Assembly (NCBI GenBank): GCA_023442465.1
Contig: JAEZZQ010000007.1
Coordinates: forward strand, 1 to 64,000
Direction of reading: 5' to 3'
From: Bacillota bacterium
Lineage (GTDB): Bacteria; Bacillota; Clostridia; Lachnospirales; Lachnospiraceae
DNA: 64,000 nt
The notes beneath the pieces are model-generated. The model was not told the origin of the DNA and did no database searches. It saw only the letters and a list, made by a program, of their open reading frames with translations. Positions 33,295-42,900 of this stretch are shown here, in pieces; position 1 is the first letter of the stretch; each line of letters begins with the position of its first letter. The translations under genes were made by a program, and so were the position numbers.

Positions 33295-34380
33295 TTAATC
33301 GGAATTCCTTTTTTTAATTCCTAAAACCATATATCTGACGATTGGTATCCTCTTAACTATTTCAATCAGCAGGGGCAATATGATAATTACCCCGAGTAAT
33401 ATTAAAATGTAATTAATCATAAACCGTAAATCCAAATAAGTAACAATTAAATAACCCAAAAGCACTTCAACTACATAATGTAAAATATAGAAATTAAAAT
33501 TATTTTTGGTCATATATTGTGTAAACTTATTTTTAAAATTCAAAAGTTTATTTCCAATACCTAAAATTGATACTATGGAAATCCATAAATAAATATTCGT
33601 AAATAAATCATTCAGTACATTGTTATCTGCAAAATTCTGACCATAATATGTTACTACATATACAATTCCGGTCACTGCCGATATTACAGTCAAAGGTATT
33701 GATATTCTTTCCAGTTTTATAATCAGTTCCTGATTGGAAAAAACATAATATCCGAGTAACATCATAAACAAATATATACCAAATCTATATACTGTTATTA
33801 AGGGAGTGTTTAATATAAATGAGCTTCCCCATACCAAAAATACCATTGCGAATAATACCGGTAAATTTATTTTTCTGCAGATTTCAGTTAACTTATCTTT
33901 CTTATCTATTTTCCTTATCAATGCAATCAGTAAATATCCTATAAATAAAACATGGCAGAACCATAATGGTCCTATTCCCGCGAAACAATAAATAAGATAT
34001 TTTATGATTCCAGGTATTGTATCTCCATTTCCTGCAAACATATCTGTATATTGATTCGTAATTACGGATGAAATCCAACCGTAAATAAATATACCGAGCA
34101 TGGAAGGCACTAATATCCTCTGTGCTCTGTCTTTTATAAATTCCTTATCGGTCCTTTTTTCCAGAGAATATCTGCTTGAAATACCCGATATTACAAACAG
34201 TAAACACATAAACCAGGGATACACAAATATTAGAAATGTATCCATAACAGGTATTCCTTTTACGTTAATATTTGAGATCACTCCGCTATTATTAAATAAA
34301 TATATCATATGATAAATAATTACCAAAATAACTGTAATCCATCTAATATTATCTAAATAATCCAATCTCTTATTTTCCAT
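33295..34380 (-). CDS. Membrane acyltransferase (acyltransferase family 3)
   Basis: The ATG at 34380 follows GGTGG and overlaps the AbrB gene end. The 361-residue protein has about ten membrane helices. It opens RLDYLDNIRWITVILVIIYH, whose histidine is the catalytic residue of this family. FLIFVYPWFMCLLFVISGIS and RAQRILVPSMLGIFIYGW are also typical. Family members O-acylate sugars, peptidoglycan or polysaccharides at the membrane. The substrate is not inferable. The gene is AT-rich. Confidence 0.9.
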   Translation of the reverse strand: MENKRLDYLDNIRWITVILVIIYHMIYLFNNSGVISNINVKGIPVMDTFLIFVYPWFMCLLFVISGISSRYSLEKRTDKEFIKDRAQRILVPSMLGIFIYGWISSVITNQYTDMFAGNGDTIPGIIKYLIYCFAGIGPLWFCHVLFIGYLLIALIRKIDKKDKLTEICRKINLPVLFAMVFLVWGSSFILNTPLITVYRFGIYLFMMLLGYYVFSNQELIIKLERISIPLTVISAVTGIVYVVTYYGQNFADNNVLNDLFTNIYLWISIVSILGIGNKLLNFKNKFTQYMTKNNFNFYILHYVVEVLLGYLIVTYLDLRFMINYILILLGVIIILPLLIEIVKRIPIVRYMVLGIKKRNSD

Positions 34381-34576
34381 TATCGCCACCCAGTATTTCA
34401 TCGCTCATGCTTTCAATTACATCTGATTTTACAAGTGCTATTCCCTTTTGCATATCGCATAATACAATAATTGAATCCCCCGGCTTTATATTGAACATAT
34501 CTCTTGCTTCTTTTGGAATGACAATTTGCCCTTTTTCTCCAACTTTACAAATTCCTATATATTTATCTTTTTCCAT
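34370..34576 (-). CDS. AbrB/MazE-type transcriptional regulator
   Basis: This 68-residue protein is a single SpoVT-AbrB swapped-hairpin domain: GICKVGEKGQIVIPKEARDM, followed by NIKPGDSIIVLCD and GIALVKSD. Such proteins bind DNA as dimers or act as antitoxins. It precedes and overlaps the acyltransferase gene, so it probably regulates its own operon. Confidence 0.92.
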   Translation of the reverse strand: MEKDKYIGICKVGEKGQIVIPKEARDMFNIKPGDSIIVLCDMQKGIALVKSDVIESMSDEILGGDNGK

Positions 34577-34672
34577 AATTTTCTCCCTTAAGTTATACTA
34601 GTTATACTTTTCATACTTATCATACTCCTTATACATCTCCAAGTCAATCACTATCTGCAAAAGTGGAAAATA

Positions 34673-34703
34673 CCCCGATTAGGCGATAAAGCCATTATCG
34701 GGG
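34673..34703. terminator. Hairpin between DinB and AbrB genes
   Basis: CCCCGAT (34673-34679) pairs with ATCGGGG (34697-34703), with GGC/GCC inside. T-rich sequence follows on the plus strand and A/T on the other. It most likely ends the DinB transcript. Confidence 0.6.
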
Positions 34704-34750
34704 CATTTATTTCATCATTTTCTATCGTTTTATGTGCTATTTTCCCTTTC

Positions 34751-35272
34751 CTAAAAATATTTATCATATTCTCCGACAGGAAAGGATTTCTCCAGGCCCA
34801 GCACTCTCGGCCACAAACCGGTATCTGCAATAATAAACCCCATAATCATTCCCATATGGCTGTGCAAGTGCCGGAACTGTGCTAAAATCAAGGTAAATCT
34901 ATCATATTCACAATCCTGCGGCCTCGTACTCAGTTCTTCGTCCGAAAGCGCTGAAACGTAGGTCTCAATTTTCTTCTCTATAGCAAAAAAATAACTGCTT
35001 ATCTCTTCCTTCGAAAGGCACCTGCAAGAAATTACATCCAGATTATTCAAATCCTTCTCATGTATGTCCGGCTCCATATAGTCCTTGTCTCTCGGGTTGA
35101 TATACCATAAATCCAAAGAATGAAGCATGTGATAGATGTGCTTCCAGCAAGGCATTCCACAGTATTCTTTATCCCATAGCTCGTCCGGCACACAATCGAT
35201 TACATTCTTTACTTCCCACAGAGCACGGTGTGTTTGATTCACTATCACTTCTGTCAATAATTTTTTATCCAT
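34751..35272 (-). CDS. DinB-family (four-helix, metal-binding) protein
   Basis: The 173-residue protein has the DinB/YfiT arrangement. A helix contains WKHIYHMLHSLDLWY with the first histidine, and a later helix FRHLHSHMGMIMG holds the HxxxH pair, making a three-histidine metal site. Some relatives are thiol-dependent transferases or hydrolases. The specific role is unknown. A single gene, terminated by the hairpin at 34673. Confidence 0.88.
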   Translation of the reverse strand: MDKKLLTEVIVNQTHRALWEVKNVIDCVPDELWDKEYCGMPCWKHIYHMLHSLDLWYINPRDKDYMEPDIHEKDLNNLDVISCRCLSKEEISSYFFAIEKKIETYVSALSDEELSTRPQDCEYDRFTLILAQFRHLHSHMGMIMGFIIADTGLWPRVLGLEKSFPVGEYDKYF

Positions 35273-35354
35273 ATCCTTTTCCCCTCCGAGTTTGCTTGAA
35301 CATTAAGAAGCTGCTTTATTTTTATTCGTGATTATACTACAACTGCCTAAAAAT

Positions 35355-35390
35355 AAAAAGCGAGAAAAATTTTTATTTTTCACCGCTTTT
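35355..35390 (-). terminator. Terminator after nagB
   Basis: AAAAGCG with GTGAAAAA pairs with a TTTTTC-CGCTTTTT arm on the minus strand, followed by a T-rich tail, between nagB and the DinB gene. Confidence 0.7.
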
Positions 35391-35427
35391 GTCTAAGTAT
35401 TTTTATATACAGGAGCAGGTCTGTCCA

Positions 35428-36156
35428 TTATATCAGTCTGCTGGCCGCCGCCTCATCAAGCAGCACTTCACAGTTAGGATGAAGCTGAATAACGGAGGCC
35501 GGAATGTCAGTGGTGACGGGGCCGCGCACCGCTTTTTCTATGATTTCAGCCTTGCTCTCGCCCTTAGCTATCAGCACGATTTTTCTCGTTTGCATGATAT
35601 CCACGATGCCCCTCGTCAGGCCGCCCAGCGGATAGTCGTCAGGTACCTTCGTCTCCCTACGCACCTTTTCTTCGAAAATCGGGTCCATGGGAGATACCCA
35701 CGTATGGCGCTCGAACGGTGTACCCGGCTGGTTGATGCCGATATGACCATTCCAGCCGATGCCAAGCATCTGCAAATCCGCCCCGCCGCGTTCCCGCAAA
35801 GCGTTCTCGAACTTCGTGCACTCAACATCAAAATCATCGGAGAAGGTAAGGGGCATGATAAAGTTTTCATCGGGAATCCCCAGATTCTTTATGACCTGCT
35901 CATATATCATTGTGTAACAGCTTCCCGGATAGGAGCGATCCAGGTTGGTAAGCTCATCTACGTTGAATATGGTTACCTTCGAAGTATCGAAAGGGAAATC
36001 CTTATAAATATCACTGACAATCCGGTGCATGTTCTTCGTCGTCTGTCCCGTGGACAGACCGATGACCGCATTCGGCTTTTCCAGCATTTGTCCGATAATA
36101 CGCCACGCAGCCGCTACATCGAAATCGTGTTCCGTTTTCATGACTGTAATTTTCAT
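35428..36156 (-). CDS. nagB: Glucosamine-6-phosphate deaminase
   Basis: The conserved sequence starts at MKITVMKTEHDF, so I place the start at 36156 (242 residues); the ATG at 36168 is also possible since AAAGG lies between the two options. Family motifs are VIGLSTGQTT, IFNVDELTNLDRSYPGSCY (general base aspartate), MLGIGWNGHIGINQPGTPFE (catalytic loop) and a final VIQLHPNCEVLLDEAAAS. It converts glucosamine-6-phosphate to fructose-6-phosphate and ammonia. It lies third in an operon with a ROK kinase and a GH9 hydrolase. Confidence 0.95.
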   Translation of the reverse strand: MKITVMKTEHDFDVAAAWRIIGQMLEKPNAVIGLSTGQTTKNMHRIVSDIYKDFPFDTSKVTIFNVDELTNLDRSYPGSCYTMIYEQVIKNLGIPDENFIMPLTFSDDFDVECTKFENALRERGGADLQMLGIGWNGHIGINQPGTPFERHTWVSPMDPIFEEKVRRETKVPDDYPLGGLTRGIVDIMQTRKIVLIAKGESKAEIIEKAVRGPVTTDIPASVIQLHPNCEVLLDEAAASRLI

Positions 36157-36292
36157 TTTAATAACCATGCCTTTCTCATAGCCTGCAAACTTTGGGCCAT
36201 ATGTGCGAGCACATATTAGGCACAATATTGGCAAGCATAATAAATTATGCTGTGAAAGATTCATTTTTCACACTAATATAATCTTCCATATT

Positions 36293-38662
36293 TTAAGCTG
36301 TATAATCTGCCGCCAGCCAGAGCCACCGGCACGCCGACGACGTCCATACCTCGCGGTAGGTGGCGTTATTGCCTTGAGGCCAATAGGGTACATCCTCGTT
36401 GCCAAACGTCTCGATTCCAACCGGAAGCTCACCCACGCTTTCGCCCGGAAATACCGCATACTGTGCCGGATACCGGCTGCCTGCCCCATACATGAGGGAC
36501 TGCCCGAAAGGATTCTTGCCGAATATCCAATAAAGCTGCTCTCTTCCTATCTGAAGAAGCTCCTCATCACCGAAGTACCGGCCGAGCAAGGATGCTGCCT
36601 TGCCCTCTGCCAGCATCACCGCCGTATTGCCCCTAAAGGAGAACCAAACCGGGAAATTGCGCAGCACATAGCCCTTCGCCACCGGCGTTCCGTTAGAAAG
36701 CTGTTCCTTGTAGTTTTCCTTTTCCTGCTCGTAGGAGCACATCACATGAAGGTACGGGAACACATTTTCATCCTCGCATTCATCTATCTTGTGAACACCT
36801 GCGGGAAGCATTCCGTAGGGTGCCGTATTGCCCGCAATAGCCTTTAAATATCTTCCGTAGCGTTTCATCGCTTCTTCCCATAGAGGACGCTTCGAAGACT
36901 CCGGCCGGGAACGGCAGATTTCCGTCAATGCCTGCATGAACTGCTGTTCTCTGGATTGATGATTGAAATGTACGATAGTCCGGTGGTCCTCTTCCCGATA
37001 GAAGAACCCTTCAAAAGGAAGCCCTGCCGCTCCGGTTTCCTGGCATTGAAGCAGCTTGTCGCACCAGTTTTCCGCTTTCTTCGCATACGTTTCCTCGCCT
37101 GTCGCTTCATACAAGTAGGAAGCAGCCCATACGATGACCGCATAATATTGAGAAAGCCCCGAATTATAAGTGTGCTCGAACATCTGTACCGCTTCCATGC
37201 CGAACTTTTCAAAGCGCTCCTCCGCAAAGGCGAAGTCTGCCTTTGCCGCCTCCAGACTACCCCAGGCCAAATGCCCGTCCTCCTCCTTAAGCTGCAAGTA
37301 AGCATAGGCTTCTATTCCCGCAAAGAGAAAATTTTCATAGGCATGGTTGTACACCCTTGTCTCCACATCATCCATATCGCCGAGCAAATTATTCGTCCAT
37401 CTCGTAGCTCCCGCGCTGGTAGCGCGATAGCCGTCTTTAAACCGCGTCCTTAAGATAAAATCGAGTCCCCAACGCGCTTCCTCCACAATTCTTTTATATA
37501 AAAGGGTATTTTTGCCCCGATAGCCTGCCGCCGCTTCTAAAAGGGCGTGTACTATTTCTCCTGTCTGGGCGCTCTGCTGGGAAACATCCCCGGCATCGTG
37601 CCAGCCGCCTGCAAAGGACATAGTAAGCCCTTCGTGCTTGGCTGCGATATCCTGATGGCATGTTCCATGCTTGCCCGTGATGGGCATTCCGCACCTCTCG
37701 CCGTACAAAAAGTTCAACACGCGCCATATATTTTCTTCCATCAGATTGTCCGTAATCTCAAAGCTTTGGCTCCGCACCCCGCCCGCCTGCAGATAATAAA
37801 TCCCTTCGCTGCTTACCTTAGAAAAATCGAGTGTTTGGAAGCGTCCGTTTTTATTTTGCACCAGTTCGACCGCGCCGCGGTATACGCTTTTCCCCGTATT
37901 CTCCTCGATGACCTCGAAGGAATCCGCCGACACGCTGGCCATTGCATTCTTTTCTCCCTGTACAAAGTAGCCTGCGCCGGACAACACGATACTGTTTTCC
38001 GCGCATTCCCATCCAAGCTCTTTTTCAGGATTCTCCACCTGTTCAAAAACAATATCCTTATAATAGTAAGTGGCTTCTTCTCCCATAGTAACATCCTGTC
38101 CGCTCATAAAGATATAAAAGAGGATTTCCGTTACCTTATCTCTGGGAAGGCTTGGAAATTCCCAAAAGCATTCGTTCCATTCCATGTTGTTCAGGTCGAA
38201 CACCGTAAATCCTTCCCGCATATAGGGATCCGGTATCTTGATCTCTCCGTCGTTTCTAATTCCGACATTCAGATGCACTACCTCTGCACCCTTCACCTCC
38301 GGACGTACCCGGAAATGTAGCCTGTTGTAGGAAGTCAGATTCTCTCCAGACAGAGGAAAATGTATCCCGGCCGTTCCGAAATTACTATAATCACCGTCCT
38401 CCGGCGCCCCCTCCGGCCACCTGTCACTACGAAGAGGGGCCGTAATACTCACACACGTTTCCTCTCCCTCCGTCAAAACACGCAGACTTCCTCTCTCTCC
38501 CGCAGCCGGAACGCTCATCCTCTCCTTCTCCGTCCATACTTCCCTTCGGTCAAGTACCTTCTTATTCGGAAACGCCGCTTCCAATGACCGTTCCTTATGG
38601 AGGGGCAGCATGGAATGAATATATAAGCTATCCTCTAATTCTTTTCGGAATTCTTCTCTCAT
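36293..38662 (-). CDS. Cytoplasmic GH9 glycoside hydrolase, predicted exo-beta-glucosaminidase
   Basis: The ATG at 38662 shares one base with the ROK stop; AAGGAG is eight bases upstream. The 789-residue protein has an N-terminal region of about 220 residues, an Ig-like CelD_N domain (about 225-310) and the GH9 catalytic barrel. FAGGWHDAGDVSQQ holds the catalytic aspartates, GKNPFGQSLMYGAGSRYPAQ is the GH9 signature, and the acid glutamate is near ATYREVWTSS. It has no signal peptide, unlike cellulases. GH9 also includes exo-beta-D-glucosaminidases of Vibrio-type chitosan-oligosaccharide pathways. The flanking kinase and nagB make that activity the best prediction; cellodextrinase is the alternative. 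Confidence 0.88.
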   Translation of the reverse strand: MREEFRKELEDSLYIHSMLPLHKERSLEAAFPNKKVLDRREVWTEKERMSVPAAGERGSLRVLTEGEETCVSITAPLRSDRWPEGAPEDGDYSNFGTAGIHFPLSGENLTSYNRLHFRVRPEVKGAEVVHLNVGIRNDGEIKIPDPYMREGFTVFDLNNMEWNECFWEFPSLPRDKVTEILFYIFMSGQDVTMGEEATYYYKDIVFEQVENPEKELGWECAENSIVLSGAGYFVQGEKNAMASVSADSFEVIEENTGKSVYRGAVELVQNKNGRFQTLDFSKVSSEGIYYLQAGGVRSQSFEITDNLMEENIWRVLNFLYGERCGMPITGKHGTCHQDIAAKHEGLTMSFAGGWHDAGDVSQQSAQTGEIVHALLEAAAGYRGKNTLLYKRIVEEARWGLDFILRTRFKDGYRATSAGATRWTNNLLGDMDDVETRVYNHAYENFLFAGIEAYAYLQLKEEDGHLAWGSLEAAKADFAFAEERFEKFGMEAVQMFEHTYNSGLSQYYAVIVWAASYLYEATGEETYAKKAENWCDKLLQCQETGAAGLPFEGFFYREEDHRTIVHFNHQSREQQFMQALTEICRSRPESSKRPLWEEAMKRYGRYLKAIAGNTAPYGMLPAGVHKIDECEDENVFPYLHVMCSYEQEKENYKEQLSNGTPVAKGYVLRNFPVWFSFRGNTAVMLAEGKAASLLGRYFGDEELLQIGREQLYWIFGKNPFGQSLMYGAGSRYPAQYAVFPGESVGELPVGIETFGNEDVPYWPQGNNATYREVWTSSACRWLWLAADYTA

Positions 38663-39600
38663 CAATTGTCTCCTTTTATGAGCAGCATGCCGAGAGTAGC
38701 TGCTCCAATCAGACCCGCATGGCGCAGATCGAAGCTGGAAAACACCACGCCGTTTGTTACGCCGCGCATCGTTTCAGGGGCGAGATATCTATTTACCTTC
38801 TCCATCAGCCATCCGTCGCTGATGACACCTCCACCCAAAATAACCGTATCCGGGTCACTTACTCTCACAAGATTCATTATAACACACGCCAGTGCTTCTG
38901 CCGCATATTCTGTAATTTCAACGCATTCTTTCAGCCCGTCGTCCGCACATTGAAACAGGCGCACCACATCCGCTCTTTTTCCGGCATCCAGAAGCTCCGG
39001 CAACCCATGCTCTGTAATCTGTCTCGTGAAGCCGATACCGGAAACCGTATTTTCCACACAGCCTTCCCGGCCGCACACACAATACTCCCTTCTGCTCAAG
39101 TCCACGACCATGTGTCCGATTTCTCCTGCGTTGCAGTTGGCCCCGCGCATAATCTTTCCGCCACAGACAAAGCCTGCCGCCAACCCGGTACCCACGTTCA
39201 GATAAATAAAATCTGATGATGTTCTGCCCTGTCCGAGCATAAGCTCCGCCGCAGTGGCACTTTTCACATCGTTATCCACAGCGCAGGGCACGCCAAGCCG
39301 TTTGGCTATCATAGCCGCAATCGGAACCGGCGGTCCTGTTATCTCGTGGTTAATGGAAACCCATTCTCCCCTTCTATTATCCACGATTCCGACGATACCA
39401 AGTCCTGCTGCCCTCAGCTTGCCCTGAATGCCTACTGTCTCTACATAATCCGCCAGGTCAGTCAAAATCGTATCCGTGGCCTCTTTTTGATTGTTCAGTC
39501 CGGTATGGTACCTCTTGCTTTGCAAAACGCGGCCTTCCTCGTCCAATTCTCCGATCAGCAGCTTTGTTCCGCCGAAATCCAATCCCAAATAGGTATCCAA
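38662..39600 (-). CDS. ROK-family sugar kinase
   Basis: The 312-residue protein begins YLGLDFGGTKLLIGELDE (ATP loop). It has CAVDNDVKSATAAELMLG with the catalytic aspartate, LNVGTGLAAGFVCGG, and the zinc-binding CVCGREGCVENTVSG typical of ROK kinases. No DNA-binding domain is present, so it is a kinase and not a NagC-type repressor. It could phosphorylate glucose, glucosamine or N-acetylglucosamine. Its coupling to GH9 and nagB favours glucosamine. A promoter and a perfect cre site lie upstream. Confidence 0.93.
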   Translation of the reverse strand: MDTYLGLDFGGTKLLIGELDEEGRVLQSKRYHTGLNNQKEATDTILTDLADYVETVGIQGKLRAAGLGIVGIVDNRRGEWVSINHEITGPPVPIAAMIAKRLGVPCAVDNDVKSATAAELMLGQGRTSSDFIYLNVGTGLAAGFVCGGKIMRGANCNAGEIGHMVVDLSRREYCVCGREGCVENTVSGIGFTRQITEHGLPELLDAGKRADVVRLFQCADDGLKECVEITEYAAEALACVIMNLVRVSDPDTVILGGGVISDGWLMEKVNRYLAPETMRGVTNGVVFSSFDLRHAGLIGAATLGMLLIKGDN

Positions 39601-39657
39601 AATACTTCCTCCTAACTTTTATTTCCGTTATTCATTATCTTCTTTGTAAACTCTTTC

Positions 39658-39671
39658 TGAAAACGTTTACA
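39658..39671. promoter_or_regulatory. cre site (CcpA operator)
   Basis: TGAAAACGTTTACA matches the consensus TGWAANCGNTNWCA at all positions. It lies just downstream of the expected transcription start of the ROK-GH9-nagB operon, a position that gives repression. Confidence 0.85.
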
Positions 39672-39683
39672 TTTTGTGTTTTC

Positions 39684-39712
39684 AATATACTACCGAAACT
39701 TAAGTATGTCAA
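39684..39712 (-). promoter_or_regulatory. Promoter of the ROK-GH9-nagB operon
   Basis: TTGACA (39707-39712), 17 bases, TATATT (39684-39689) on the minus strand. The rest of the gap to 39905 shows no gene. Confidence 0.85.
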
Positions 39713-39907
39713 TCATATCTTCCTTTTTTTTGCAGCCTTCCTTCATATTTTATTGAAATAATACAATTTGGCAGGGAAAATCTTATACATTATTTATAAA
39801 ATTAAGAAAAAGTAGAAGGTGCTGCGATTTATTACATGGAAAGCGGGAAGATGTGCGGTATTCGGATAATGTTTTTACAGGATATTAATTGAATAAATCA
39901 AAAAGAG

Positions 39908-39942
39908 ACCGGTGCACCCGCTTTCAAAAGCGGTGCACCGGC
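39908..39942 (-). terminator. Strong terminator after the amylase gene
   Basis: CCGGTGCACC and GGTGCACCGG arms with CGC/GCG extension form a long GC-rich stem around TTTTGAAA. CTCTTTTTG follows on the minus strand. The opposite strand also has a T-run. Confidence 0.9.
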
Positions 39943-39971
39943 TTTTTATTAAAATCAAAAAAGTGCAATAT

Positions 39972-42900
39972 TTATGGAAGGGTAATTTGCTGTCCGGGAC
40001 TAATCCTGTTCGCATTGGCAATTCCCGGATTCGCTGTAATCAAATCCTTAAGCTTCACTCCGAATCTTGCCGCAATGTCCGATAATGTATCTCCTTTTAT
40101 AATCGTATACATTCCTCCCACCTTCTCCGCAGGCAATGTCTTTGTGACGGTAACCAGATACTCGCCGCCGCCCGTAATACCAAACATCGCCTGTCCGTTA
40201 TCTGTGATGCGGAAAGAGCCAAGATATTCCATCTGCTTTCGCTGCTCGTTATAGCGGTACAGATTCGCATAATTGTTCGCGTTCTCTGCGCCGAGAGCCG
40301 GATGCATATTTACTACCATACCAAAACTGTCCCGGCTTATTACAGAAATCTGTCTGCTTGTTACGGTATCTTTCACTTTTTCATCGATCAAAGCTGCAGG
40401 AATTGCCGACTTACCTTGACGCACCGTCAGATTCAGTCCGCCGGTTTTTATCGTTTTCGGTATGTTCACTCCGCTGATACTGAAGGCGAGATTCTCTCCG
40501 GTATGCATCGCCAATGTCATCTGCTGCCCGCTCAATATTTGCATTACATCGAAAGGCACTATAATATGATTGCCTGTCAGTACATTCTTTACCGGTGCTT
40601 TGCCGCTGATATTGCCGTCTGCTGCCTGGCTTCTCAGTTCAGAAGCAATACGATTCCAGTCGACCACTATCTGCGGACTGCCGCTGCCGCTTACCGAAGC
40701 AGAGGATGAGCCGCTGCCCGATGTGCCGGCTGATGTATTGGTTCCCGGCTTATTCGTTTCCGGGGTGACCGGTTTCTCCGGATCCTTGCCCGGGTCTTTA
40801 ACTGCAAGGATTGCACAGCCGCCGTCTGCTGCGCCCGGAATCGTTATCTGTACGCTGCCGTCCGCCGCTATCGTGTATTCATTCCCACTGTACAGGTCAG
40901 TAACGACATCTCCTGCCTTGCCCATATTAAACTTTACTTGCTGTGCCTGGTTCTTCGTCTGCAGGGCGACATACATATCCGTTCCATTGTAGCTTCTTTT
41001 AAAAATATCATATCCATCTTTTTCGGATACCAGTATGGTACTGCGGCTGCCCTTTGCAAATACGTCACTATAGTCTTGTCTTATGGAAAGCAATGCCCGG
41101 TAATGGCTGAGCATATCGTTATCATCATTCGCTATTGACCAGTCGAAATCATAACGGTTCGTCTGATAAGGATAGTTGTTAGCTCCGGTTAGTCCTAACT
41201 CTTCTCCATAGTAGATAACCGGCTGTCCTTTGGACGTGATCTGAAGCGCTGCCGCCACTTTCATCGCGTCGTAGCTGCTTTCCTCATTCATTCCCACTTC
41301 CGTCTGCAGGCGATATCTGAGCCCATCCTCATCGTGGCTGCTAAGAAAGCTTCCCATCATGGCAGTATTATCGATCCCTTCGTTTCTATTATCTAAGAAG
41401 TTCTCTACCTCACTTATCTTTCCGGTCGTGAAATCGATAGCCTTGTCGTTGAAATCGAAATCCAGCAAAGAATCCATCTCGCCGGTTCGAAGCTTACCTG
41501 CGGAGGTGGCATAGCCTGCTCCCGACTGTTCTCCGATCATCTTGAACTCCGGATCGATCAAGGTCAATGCATTCTTGAAGGCTGCCCAAGTAGTATCCTC
41601 TACGTGCTTTACCGTATCCACCCTGAAGTAATCGATATTAAATTCTGATACCCATGCGCTCTGCCATGCAATCAGCAGGTTACGCACATCCGCATCCTCC
41701 GTGGCAAAGTCGGGCAAGCCTGCCAAACTGTCCAATACTTCGCTGCCGCTTACCGTATTCTGTGCATTTCTGATCATTCCCTTACCCGGCAGTTTTTCGT
41801 TGAAATATCCTGTAACATTTGTTCCGTCGGTATTGTAACCGGAATGGTTCAGCACCACATCCACCATCAGCTTCATTCCTCTGCGATGCAGCTCATCCAC
41901 CAAAGTATGCAGCTCGGTTTCGCTGCCCAGATGAGGATTCAGCTTTTCGAAGTCACTCGCCCAATATCCGTGGTATCCATAGGACTTGACGCCTGCCACA
42001 TCCGTAGTCAGACCGTCTGCCATATAATTTTCCACGATAGGAGTAATCCATACCGTATTGACTCCGAGCTCCTGCAAATAATCGAGCTTCTGCGTAATTC
42101 CCGCGAAATCTCCGCCATGATAGCTGGAGCTTCCGTTCACGCCGGTGTTATAGTCTCCGATGCCGTCAGCATCGTTATTTGCCGCATTGCCGTCAAAGAA
42201 ACGGTCCGTTACCGCAAAATAGATTACCGCCTCGTCCCAGTCGAAATCATCTCCCTTTTCCCTGGCTTTTATTTCTACCTCCGCGCTTCCGGTATATATA
42301 TTCCCGTACTGATCCTTAACCGTTACCGGAAGAGCCGCCCTGCCTGCCGCCGTGCTATAGCGCACGCCGAAGGATAGTGCCATAAGCTCGGGGTCTACCG
42401 GGGTCTTTGTACCGCCCAGGCTGCTTAAGTCTGCCGTTATCTCGGTTGCCTCCATCTCTTCAATCGGCTGTCCCTGATCGTCGGTCAGCTCTATGGTCAG
42501 CAAATTGTTGTCATTGTAGTCCATACTCGCGTACGCCAGGCTCGTCCCCACCTGCGCCGCAAAAGAATGGTATTCATATACGGACATAAGCCCGGAAGCG
42601 TCTGTTTTCGTATTGTAAGCATCCAGCTTCCGCTCATTGTCTATGAAATAGCAATAAGTATGTTCTCCTTCTGTCAGGCTGTTGTGCACATAGACATACC
42701 GCTCATTCTTCGTATCGTAGGTCATATTGTGAATGGTATCCGCGCTCTCCTCCCCCGGCACACCATCAATGCATATTTTTACTTTATCTGCAAGCTCTTC
42801 CTGCCTTCCATCTCGGAAAAGGGTGTTGTCGCGGTAGTAGAAACTCACACTGCCTGCCGCCGCGTCGATCTCATAACCGATATTATAAGGCAATATCTCC

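Noticed and set aside
35389..36219. 276-codon frame opposite nagB
   Set aside because: Antisense shadow; nagB is unambiguous on the minus strand.
37547..38320. 257-codon frame opposite the GH9 gene
   Set aside because: Shadow of GH9 codon usage, with no start signals.
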